Shown piece by piece: positions 14,002-20,684 of a DNA stretch of 44,719 bases. The notes beneath the pieces were generated by a model. It searched no databases. It was given only the letters and a program-made list of their open reading frames with translations, and had not been told where the DNA came from. Source of the stretch: Streptomyces luteolus (GTDB lineage Bacteria > Actinomycetota > Actinomycetes > Streptomycetales > Streptomycetaceae); contig NZ_JASCIS010000059.1 in assembly GCF_029968015.1 (NCBI RefSeq), forward strand, positions 1-44,719. Reading direction: 5' to 3'. Both the position numbers and the translations under genes were made by a program. Within the stretch, counting starts at the first letter, position 1. The number at the start of each line of letters is the position of its first letter.

Positions 14002-14929
14002 GACGGATAGCACGGGTAGCACGGGTAGCACGGGTGAGAGTGATCGTCGTGAGCGGGACGAGGTGCGGGCGTTCTGGCAGCGGCTCGGGGTGCCCGGGCT
14101 CGTCGACGTCCATACGCACTTCATGCCCGAGCGGGTGCTGCGCAAGGTCTGGGCGTACTTCGACAGTGCCGGGCCGCTCACCGGGATGGAGTGGCCCATC
14201 GCGTACCGGCGGGACGAAGAGGAACGGCTCGCGGTGCTGCGGGAGTTCGGGGTGCGGGCGTTCACGGCGATGCTCTATCCGCACAAGCCCGGCATGGCGT
14301 CCTGGCTGAACGGCTGGGCCGCCGAGTTCGCCGGGCGTACGCCGGACTGCCTGCACACGGCCACGCTGTTTCCCGAGGACGGCGTGGAGACGTATGTGCG
14401 CGAGGCGGTCGAGGCGGGGGCGCGGGTCTTCAAGTCCCATGTGCAGGTGGGGGGTTACGATCCGGCGGACGAGCGGCTCGACCGGGCGTGGGGCCTGCTC
14501 GCCGAGTCCGGCACGCCGGTGGTGATGCACTGCGGATCCGGGCCGCAGCCGGGCAAGTACACCGGGCCCGAGCCGGTGGGGCGGGTGCTCGCGCGCCATC
14601 CGCGGCTGCGGCTGATCGTGGCGCACATGGGCATGCCGGAGTACGCGGACTTCCTGGACCTGGCCGAGCGGTACGCGGAGGTGCGGCTCGACACCACGAT
14701 GGCGTTCACGGACTTCAGCGAGCGGCTCAGCCCCTTCCCCGCCGCGGAGCGGGCCCGGCTCGCCGACCTGGGGGACCGGATCCTGCTCGGCACGGACTTC
14801 CCCAACATCCCGTATCCGTACGTCCATCAGCTCGACGCCCTGGAGCGGCTCGGGCTCGGGGAGGAGTGGCTGCGGGCGGTGTGCCATGACAACGGGGCGG
14901 GGTTGTTCGGGCTCGGGCCCGGACTCTGA
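13973..14929 (+). CDS. Amidohydrolase (metal-dependent, amidohydrolase 2 family)
   Basis: TIM-barrel hydrolase or decarboxylase. Metal ligands are visible: LVDVHTHFMPE (HxH, first strand), PVVMHCGSG, IVAHMGMPEY and GTDFPNIPYP (catalytic Asp near the C-terminus). The start is uncertain: GTG at 13973 gives 318 residues, GTG at 14063 (VRAFWQ) removes a repeat-encoded N-terminus (tandem ACGGGTAGC units around 14009-14036) and is equally acceptable. Substrate unknown. Probably co-transcribed with the ABM gene. Confidence 0.82.
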   Translation: MCGRTGRTGRTDSTGSTGSTGESDRRERDEVRAFWQRLGVPGLVDVHTHFMPERVLRKVWAYFDSAGPLTGMEWPIAYRRDEEERLAVLREFGVRAFTAMLYPHKPGMASWLNGWAAEFAGRTPDCLHTATLFPEDGVETYVREAVEAGARVFKSHVQVGGYDPADERLDRAWGLLAESGTPVVMHCGSGPQPGKYTGPEPVGRVLARHPRLRLIVAHMGMPEYADFLDLAERYAEVRLDTTMAFTDFSERLSPFPAAERARLADLGDRILLGTDFPNIPYPYVHQLDALERLGLGEEWLRAVCHDNGAGLFGLGPGL

Positions 14930-14943
14930 GAGGGGGCACGCAT

Positions 14944-15021
14944 CCCTGGGCCAGTCCCGTGCCCCGGGACCCTGGGCCAGTCCGGTGCCCCGGGACCCTG
15001 GGCCAGTCCGGTGCCCCGGGA
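14944..15021. repeat. Three 26-bp tandem repeats upstream of the response regulator
   Basis: Units at 14944-14969, 14970-14995 and 14996-15021, the last two identical and the first with one difference. Each contains CCTGGGCCAG and GTGCCCCGGGA. The array lies 67 bases before the start of the response regulator gene. Confidence 0.85.
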
Positions 15022-15087
15022 CGTTTCTCAGGAAATTCACAGGTTCGCGCAAGGGTGCTCTCAGAGGGCCCGGTCAGGGTGGCGCGT

Positions 15088-15834
15088 ATGACCACGAGCT
15101 CCGAACCCCGTACCGAACTGCTCAGGCCCGACGGCAGCCCCGTGCGGGTGCTTGTCGTCGACGACGAGTCGTCCCTGACCGAGCTGCTCTCCATGGCGCT
15201 GCGCTACGAGGGCTGGGAGATCCGGACCGCCGCCGACGGCGCGGGGGCCGTGCGGGCGGCGCGCGCGTTCCGGCCCGACGCCGTCGTGCTCGACGTGATG
15301 CTGCCCGATATGCACGGGCTCACCGTCCTCGGCCGGCTGCGGCGTGAACTGCCGGACGTGCCCGTGCTGTTCCTCACCGCCAAGGACGCGGTGGAGGACC
15401 GGATCGCGGGGCTTACGGCGGGCGGCGACGACTATGTGACGAAGCCGTTCAGCCTGGAGGAGGTCGTGGCCCGGCTGAGCGGACTGATCCGCAGGTCGGG
15501 GGCGGCGGCGCGGCGCACCGAGTCCGTGCTCGCGGTCGGCGATCTGACCCTTGACGAGGACAGCCACGAGGTCACGCGGGGCGGCGATTCGATCCACCTC
15601 ACGGCCACCGAGTTCGAGCTGCTCCGCTACCTGATGCGCAATCCGCGGCGGGTGCTGAGCAAGGCGCAGATCCTGGACCGGGTGTGGAGCTACGACTTCG
15701 GGGGCCAGGCCAACGTCGTCGAGCTGTACATCTCGTATCTGCGGCGGAAGATCGACGCCGGGCGGTCGCCGATGATCCACACGCGGCGCGGCGCCGGCTA
15801 CCTGATCAAGCCCGCGGAGGCGGCCGCGGCATGA
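15088..15834 (+). CDS. OmpR/PhoB-family response regulator (orphaned)
   Basis: 248 residues, ATG at 15088. The receiver domain has the acidic pair D25-D26, phospho-acceptor D69 (VVLDVMLPD), T98 and K119; the OmpR-type winged helix occupies about 150-245 (LTATEFELLRYLMRNPRRVL, RRGAGYLI). Its TGA overlaps an ATG at 15831 (ATGA), the arrangement expected for a coupled histidine kinase gene, but that gene is a remnant. The regulator is therefore intact but without its cognate kinase; signal and targets are unknown. The 26-bp tandem repeat lies just upstream. Confidence 0.9.
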   Translation: MTTSSEPRTELLRPDGSPVRVLVVDDESSLTELLSMALRYEGWEIRTAADGAGAVRAARAFRPDAVVLDVMLPDMHGLTVLGRLRRELPDVPVLFLTAKDAVEDRIAGLTAGGDDYVTKPFSLEEVVARLSGLIRRSGAAARRTESVLAVGDLTLDEDSHEVTRGGDSIHLTATEFELLRYLMRNPRRVLSKAQILDRVWSYDFGGQANVVELYISYLRRKIDAGRSPMIHTRRGAGYLIKPAEAAAA

Positions 15835-16070
15835 CCGGCCCCGGGCAGGTCTGACCGGGCCCCGGGCAGGTATGACCGGGCCGCGGACCGGCATGACCGG
15901 GCCCCGGAGACCGGCATGACCGCTCCCGGACCGGTACGACCGGCCCCCGCGCCGGCCCCCGCGCCGGCCCCCGGCCCGGTTCCGCCCCCGCTCGCTCCGC
16001 ACTCGCCTCGTCGTCAGCGCCATCGCGCTGATCGCCCTGGTGTGTGCGGTGATCGGGACCGTCACGACCG
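15831..16070 (+). pseudogene. Histidine kinase remnant (N-terminus only, start destroyed)
   Basis: After the coupled ATG at 15831 the frame ends at once (TGA at 15852). A segment of imperfect repeats (ATGACCGGGCCCC-type, 15850-15930) follows. From 15977 the sequence encodes RFRPRSLRTRLVVSAIALIA and then LVCAVIGTVTT, the typical first membrane helix of a sensor kinase, but no start codon is available in that frame after the stop at 15917. At about 16070 the kinase sequence ends abruptly at a junction with glycosyltransferase sequence. All periplasmic, HAMP, dimerisation and ATPase parts are gone. Confidence 0.8.
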
Positions 16071-16637
16071 TAGGTGATCGCGGTCGTCGCGTTCGCGCTG
16101 ACGCCGGTCGCCGCGCTGATGTTCCGCTTCAACAACCCGGACGCGCTGCTCGCGCTCCTGATGACGGTCACGGTGTACTGCGTGCTCCGTGCCGTGGAGC
16201 ACGGCCGCACCAAGTGGATGGTCTGGGCGGGCGTCGCGGTCGGGTGCGCGTTCCTGACGAAGACCTTGCAGGCGTTCCTGATCCTGCCGCCGCTCGCGGT
16301 CCTGTACGCGGTGTGCGCCCCGACGACCGTACCCTGGAGGTTCGGCCAACTCGCCCTGTCCGCGCTGGCGTTGCTGGGGTCGGGCGGCTGGTGGGTGGCG
16401 ATCGTGGAGCTGTGGCCCGCGTCCTCGCGCCCGTACGTCGGCGGCTCGCAGAACAACTCCTTCCTTGAGCTGACCTTTGGCTACAACGGCCTCGGCCGGA
16501 TCAACGGCGGCGACCAGGGCAGGGGCGGCGGCCCCGGCGGCACCTCAACGTCGGCCCTCACGAGCTGGGTCACGGAGAACTTCACCCAGGTCACCGTCGA
16601 CGGCGCGACGCTCTACGACCTCACGCGGAAGAAATAG
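16071..16637 (+). pseudogene. GT39/PMT-family glycosyltransferase remnant, deleted at 5' end and internally
   Basis: The frame VIAVVAFALTPVAALMFRFN followed by NPDALL, KTLQAFLILPPLAV and WWVAIVELWPASSRPYVGGS is characteristic of membrane-bound dolichol-phosphate-mannosyltransferase-like proteins. The N-terminal catalytic region is missing. After GLGRINGG a Gly-rich stretch leads directly to ALTSWVTENFTQVTVDGATL and YDLTRKK, which resembles the extreme C-terminus of this family, so the middle-to-end membrane domain seems deleted between two Gly-rich tracts. Normal length is above 600 residues; here about 188 remain. Not expected to be functional. Confidence 0.75.
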
Positions 16638-16656
16638 CTGTACGGCGTAAGAGAGT

Positions 16657-16699
16657 CTCTTGTACGGTGTATGGGAAAGTCATGTACACCGTACAAGAG
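16657..16699. promoter_or_regulatory. 15-bp inverted-repeat operator before the MFS pump gene
   Basis: Perfect arms CTCTTGTACGGTGTA (16657-16671) and TACACCGTACAAGAG (16685-16699) with a 13-base spacer; a degraded half-copy (TGTACGGCGTAAGAG) begins near 16640. The site ends 18 bases before the GTG start. It is the probable binding site for the TetR protein encoded downstream of the pump. Confidence 0.82.
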
Positions 16700-16717
16700 T
16701 TTCCAGGGGGCACCGCC

Positions 16718-18334
16718 GTGACGCCGAAGACCGACCAGCCAGGTCAGCCAGGTCAGCCAGGTCAGCCAGGTCAGGCCGGTAAGAGAGATCAACCGCCGCG
16801 TTCCCCTGCCACCGTCACCGCCACCACCACCGACCCCGGCGGCCACCCGCAGCGCTGGCTGATCCTCGGTGTCATCTGCCTGGCGCAGCTCACCGTGCTG
16901 CTCGACAACACCGTCCTCAGCGTCGCGATCCCCTCCCTCACCACGGAGCTGAACGCGTCCACCGCCGACATCCAGTGGATGATCAACGCGTACTCCTTGG
17001 TCCAGTCCGGGCTGCTGCTCACCGCCGGCAACGCCGCCGACCGGTACGGCCGCAAGAAGATGCTCACCGCCGGACTCGCGCTGTTCGGCATCGGCTCGCT
17101 CAGTGCCGGACTCGCCCAGACCAGCGGGCAGTTGATCGCCGCGCGGGCCGGGATGGGCGTCGGCGGCGCGCTCCTGATGACGACCACCCTTGCCGTGGTC
17201 ATCCAGATCTTCAGCGAGGCCGAACGCGTCAAGGCCATCGCCCTGTGGGCCACGGTCGGCTCGCTCGGCTTCGCCGCCGGGCCGCTGATCGGCGGCGTGA
17301 TCCTGAACCACTACTGGTGGGGCGCGATCTTCCTCATCAACATCCCGGTGGCCCTGCTCGGCCTGGTCGCCGTGATCAAGCTGGTGCCGGAGTCCAAGAA
17401 CCCCCAGGGCGAACGCCCCGACCTGCTCGGCGCGCTGCTCTCCACGATCGGCATGGTCTCCCTCGTCTACGCGATCATCGTCGGGCCCGAGCACGGCTGG
17501 GCCTCGGCGCAGGTCCTGGTCCCGGCCGCCGTCGGCGTCGTGGTGCTCGCGCTCTTCGCGCTCTGGGAGCTGCGCACCCCGTACCCGATGCTCGACATGC
17601 ACTTCTTCCGGAACCCGAAGTTCGTGGGCGCGATCGCCGGTTCGCTGCTCGTGGTCTTCGGCATGGGCGGCTCGCTGTTCCTGCTCACCCAGCACCTTCA
17701 ATTCGTCCTCGGGTACGAGCCGTTGGAGGCCGGGCTGCGGATGGCGCCGCTGGCCCTCACGATCGTCGGCCTGAACCTGTCCGGGCTCGGCCCGAAGGTC
17801 GTCGTCAAGCTGGGCACGCCCCGTACGGTCGTCCTCGGCATGACCATGGTGGCCGCCGGGCTCACCTCCATCGCCCTGCTCGGCGGCGGCACGGAGGGTT
17901 CGTACGGCGGGATCCTGCTCGGCCTCGTGCTGTTCGGGGCCGGGATGGCGGTGTCCCAGCCGGCCATGGCCAACGCGATCATGAGCGCGATCCCGGCGGA
18001 GAAGGCGGGCGTCGGCGCGGGCATCAACGGCACGCTCGCCGAGTTCGGCAACGGGCTCGGGGTGGCGGTGCTCGGCGCGGTCCTGGGCGACCGGTTCGCG
18101 GCGCTCGTCGCGGTGACGGCGGCCTCGCTGCCTGCGGCGCTCGCGGCGGCGGACAGCGCGGCCCAACGGCAGCAGATCGCCGACGCGTTCGCCTCCGGCC
18201 TGCAGACCAGCCAACTGGTCGGCGCGGCAGCGGTGTTCGTGGGCGGGCTCGTGGCGGCGGCGATGCTGGCACGGGCGGAGCGGAAGGAGAAGGCAGCCCG
18301 TCCGGCGCTTGAGGACGAGGTCGGAGGCCGATGA
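16718..18334 (+). CDS. MFS multidrug exporter, DHA2 (14-helix) family
   Basis: 538 residues from the GTG at 16718 with AGGGGG upstream; longer frames overlap the operator. The N-terminus carries GQP repeats encoded by 9-bp units. Family motifs are visible: LDNTVLSVAIPSL (motif D1), NAADRYGRKKML (motif A), RAGMGVGGALLM and the motif-C-like SLGFAAGPLIGG. It would export drugs by proton antiport in the cytoplasmic membrane. The last 12 codons (ARPALEDEVGGR) lie inside a copy of an interspersed Streptomyces repeat (about 18298-18333). Regulated with the TetR gene 126 bases downstream. Confidence 0.92.
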   Translation: MTPKTDQPGQPGQPGQPGQAGKRDQPPRSPATVTATTTDPGGHPQRWLILGVICLAQLTVLLDNTVLSVAIPSLTTELNASTADIQWMINAYSLVQSGLLLTAGNAADRYGRKKMLTAGLALFGIGSLSAGLAQTSGQLIAARAGMGVGGALLMTTTLAVVIQIFSEAERVKAIALWATVGSLGFAAGPLIGGVILNHYWWGAIFLINIPVALLGLVAVIKLVPESKNPQGERPDLLGALLSTIGMVSLVYAIIVGPEHGWASAQVLVPAAVGVVVLALFALWELRTPYPMLDMHFFRNPKFVGAIAGSLLVVFGMGGSLFLLTQHLQFVLGYEPLEAGLRMAPLALTIVGLNLSGLGPKVVVKLGTPRTVVLGMTMVAAGLTSIALLGGGTEGSYGGILLGLVLFGAGMAVSQPAMANAIMSAIPAEKAGVGAGINGTLAEFGNGLGVAVLGAVLGDRFAALVAVTAASLPAALAAADSAAQRQQIADAFASGLQTSQLVGAAAVFVGGLVAAAMLARAERKEKAARPALEDEVGGR

Positions 18335-18371
18335 TCCAGCCTGTCCGGCGTTTGAGGACCAGGCCGGAGGC
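18298..18371. repeat. Two copies of the interspersed CCGGCGTTTGAGGAC element
   Basis: GTCCGGCGCTTGAGGACGAG (about 18299) and GTCCGGCGTTTGAGGACCAG (about 18343), each followed by a GGCCGGAGGCCG-like palindrome. This family is scattered between genes in many Streptomyces genomes; another copy lies at 19474. The first copy supplies the end of the upstream pump gene. Confidence 0.75.
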
Positions 18372-18459
18372 CGAGAGGGAGCGGGGTGTGGGGGCGCAGC
18401 CCCAGGTACGGTGCCGAGCAGAAACGGTACTTGCACGACGACGTAAGAGGGGCAAGAGC

Positions 18460-19239
18460 ATGGTCAGCGCAGCGAACCGCGCCAGGAACCCGGCGCGCTC
18501 CAGCGTCTGGCTGGAGGACAGGGCCGCCCGGCCGGGAAGCAGCCGCAAGGCGGAGCAGCCGGAAGGGCTCGACCGCGACCGGATCGTCGCGACCGCCGTC
18601 CGCCTCCTGGACGCGGAGGGCCTCGGCAAGCTCTCCATGCGCCGCATCGCCACCGAGCTGAACGTCACGGCGATGTCCTTGTACTGGTACGTGGACACCA
18701 AGGACGACATCCTTGAGCTGGCCGTCGACGCGGTCTTCGGCGAACTCCCGCTCACCGACCCCGAGGACGGCCAGGACTGGCGCATCCACCTGCGCCGCCT
18801 GGCCGCCGACTACCGCGAGGTCCTGGTCCGGCACCCCTGGGTGTCCACGATCGTCAACGCGTATCTGAACATCGGCCCGCACTCCGTCGCCTTCGCGGAG
18901 ACCGTCCAGAAGATCATCCGCGCCACGGGTCTGCCCCCGCGGGCGCGGTCGGGGGCGACGGCCGCGGTCTTCCAGTTCGCGTACGGATTCGCCACGATCG
19001 AGGGCCACTTCATCCAGCGCTGCGCCGCGTCGGGCATGACCCCGGACGAGTTCTACGGCGACGCGATCGATGCCTTCCAGGACGAACCGCAGCTCGCCGG
19101 CCAGATCGACGAGGTCAAGGACGTCATCGCGGCGCACTCGGGAAGAACGGTGGCCGAGATCTGGGCGGACGACTTCGAGTTCGCGCTCGATGTGATGGTT
19201 GCGGGGGTCGAGGAGATGGTGCGGCGGGCGGAGGGGTAG
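18460..19239 (+). CDS. TetR-family regulator of the adjacent MFS pump
   Basis: 259 residues from the ATG at 18460 with AGAGGGG upstream. The HTH (LSMRRIATELNVTAMSLYWY, followed by VDTKDDILELA) and the large C-terminal all-helical domain are those of TetR proteins related to tetracycline repressor C-domains. An N-terminal extension of about 38 residues is present. It is the likely repressor acting at the inverted repeat 16657-16699, with a pump substrate as inducer. The gene follows the pump in the same direction. Confidence 0.88.
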   Translation: MVSAANRARNPARSSVWLEDRAARPGSSRKAEQPEGLDRDRIVATAVRLLDAEGLGKLSMRRIATELNVTAMSLYWYVDTKDDILELAVDAVFGELPLTDPEDGQDWRIHLRRLAADYREVLVRHPWVSTIVNAYLNIGPHSVAFAETVQKIIRATGLPPRARSGATAAVFQFAYGFATIEGHFIQRCAASGMTPDEFYGDAIDAFQDEPQLAGQIDEVKDVIAAHSGRTVAEIWADDFEFALDVMVAGVEEMVRRAEG

Positions 19240-19617
19240 TCCTCCCGGGGCGCGCGCCCAGCACCGTCGACTCGGTCACCGCGGTCGCTGCGGTCGCCTC
19301 GGTCACCGCGGTCGCTTCCCCTCCCCGCCCCTTCCCGAAAGACCAAGCGTCGGGGGGCTCAAGCCTAGCGAGCTCTGGCCACGGGGGACGGGCCCAAGTA
19401 CAGCGGGATCCTGTGCACGAGGTGGGGCCCTGTTTCACCGGCGTCCGGTGCATGGGAGGTGGGCCGGATTTCAGCCCGTCCGGCGTTTGAGGACGAGCCC
19501 GAAGGGCGATCGGGGGTCCAGGGCGGAGCCCCGGCCGAGATGTTCCGGTCAGCGGAGAGCCCTGGGGCGAGCCGTCGGCCCGCCGGGTCAGCAGGATCGC
19601 GGGGTGGCGTGGCCCGA
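19240..19617. other. Gene-free convergent region with repeats
   Basis: 378 bases between the convergent TetR and YceI genes. It holds GCGGTCGC/GGTCACC short repeats (about 19272-19318) and a copy of the interspersed element (CCGTCCGGCGTTTGAGGACG from 19476). No gene supported on either strand. Confidence 0.7.
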
Positions 19618-20436
19618 CTACCCCGCACCCGGCAGCGACTCCCCCCGCACCGCCTGAATGTCCAGCTCCACCCGCAGGGTCGCGCCGATCGCGGAGATCC
19701 CCGCCTGCACGACCTGGTTGTAGTTCATCGCGAAGTCCTCACGGCGCAGCTCGGCCGTGGCGTGGAAGGCCGCCCGCAGTCCGCCCCACGGGTCGGGCCC
19801 GGTGCCGAGGTAGGACAGGTCCAGGTCGACGGGACGGACCACGCCGTGCAGTGACAGCTCGCCGTGCACGGTCCAGCGGTCGGGCCCCGCGGCGGACACG
19901 GACGTGCTCGCGTACCGGATCTCCGGGAACCGCTCCACGTCCAGGAAGTCCGGCGAGACCAGGTGCTTGTCGCGCATCCCGTTGCCGGTGTCCACGGACG
20001 CCGAGCCGATCACCGCGTCGACACGGGAGGCCAGCGGGTCCTCGGCGATCTCGATCCGGCCGCCGAACTCGGTGAACCGGCCGTGCACGCTGGAGATGCC
20101 CAGGTGCCGGGCGACCGCGCCCACCGAGGAGTGCGCCGGGTCCAGGGTCCACACCCCGGGCGGCGGCAGTTCGAAGCCGCCCTGCCGGGTCAGCGTCACC
20201 GTGCCGAGGTCGGCCCGGCCGCCCGCCGAGACCAGCGCCGTGGCGGCCGCGGGGGTGTAGCCGACGGCGGTGACGATCGCCGTGTAGGGGCCGGGCGGGA
20301 GCGAGTCGCCGCGTACGACGCCCTCCTCGTCCGCCTCGGCGCGCAGCACCTGGGTGCCGCGCATATCGGTCAGGGTGACGATGGCGTGCTGCACGGCCCA
20401 CCCGTCACGCGTACGAATCCGTGCGCTGAGTCCCAC
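19618..20436 (-). CDS. YceI-family protein with N-terminal carboxypeptidase-regulatory-like domain
   Basis: 272 residues from the GTG at 20436 with GAGGAG upstream. Residues about 8-85 form a beta-sandwich of the carboxypeptidase regulatory/CNA-B type (AIVTLTDMRGTQVLRAEADE, PPGPYTAIVTAVGYTPAAAT). Residues about 92-270 are a YceI domain (WTLDPAHSSVGAVARHLGIS, SASVDTGNGMRDKHLVSPDF), a lipocalin-like barrel that binds polyisoprenoid-type lipids. No signal peptide is seen, so it may be cytoplasmic. The same type of beta-sandwich is fused three times to the pump encoded just upstream, suggesting a functional link. Confidence 0.88.
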   Translation of the reverse strand: MGLSARIRTRDGWAVQHAIVTLTDMRGTQVLRAEADEEGVVRGDSLPPGPYTAIVTAVGYTPAAATALVSAGGRADLGTVTLTRQGGFELPPPGVWTLDPAHSSVGAVARHLGISSVHGRFTEFGGRIEIAEDPLASRVDAVIGSASVDTGNGMRDKHLVSPDFLDVERFPEIRYASTSVSAAGPDRWTVHGELSLHGVVRPVDLDLSYLGTGPDPWGGLRAAFHATAELRREDFAMNYNQVVQAGISAIGATLRVELDIQAVRGESLPGAG

Positions 20437-20499
20437 GTTCCACTCCTCGCCAAAGGTCGGGGGAAAACCCCGCAAACTACGTGCTGTGCCTAAAAGTGC

Positions 20500-20539
20500 G
20501 GGGCCCGGCGGGCCGTCCCCTGCCCGCCGGGCCCCTTTT
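20500..20539 (-). terminator. Terminator between the large MFS gene and yceI
   Basis: A 14-bp perfect stem (GGGGCCCGGCGGGC 20500-20513 with 20522-20535, loop 8). There are T-runs on both sides: TTTT at 20536 for rightward transcripts and, less close, TTTTA on the minus strand. It would stop the leftward transcript of the pump gene before yceI. Confidence 0.75.
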
Positions 20540-20614
20540 CCCGCCGGTCGCCGTGCCCGCCTCCGCTCGGAGCGGACACGGCGACCGGAGTCATGAACTC
20601 CGCGACCGGAGTCC

Positions 20615-20684
20615 CGAACTACGCGTGCCGAACTACGCGTCCCGAACTACGCGTCCCGAACTACGCGTCCCGAACTACGCATCG
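20615..20684. repeat. Five 14-bp tandem repeats CGAACTACGCGTCC
   Basis: Units begin at 20615, 20629, 20643, 20657 and 20671. The fifth includes the TAG stop codon and last two sense codons of the large MFS gene. The array extends downstream of that gene towards the terminator. Confidence 0.85.

Noticed and set aside
14944..15021. 26-bp array as a CRISPR
   Set aside because: The units are directly adjacent with no spacers, so it is a simple tandem repeat.
20500..20539. Riboswitch between the MFS gene and yceI
   Set aside because: The structure is a single perfect GC hairpin with T-runs, so a terminator explains it.
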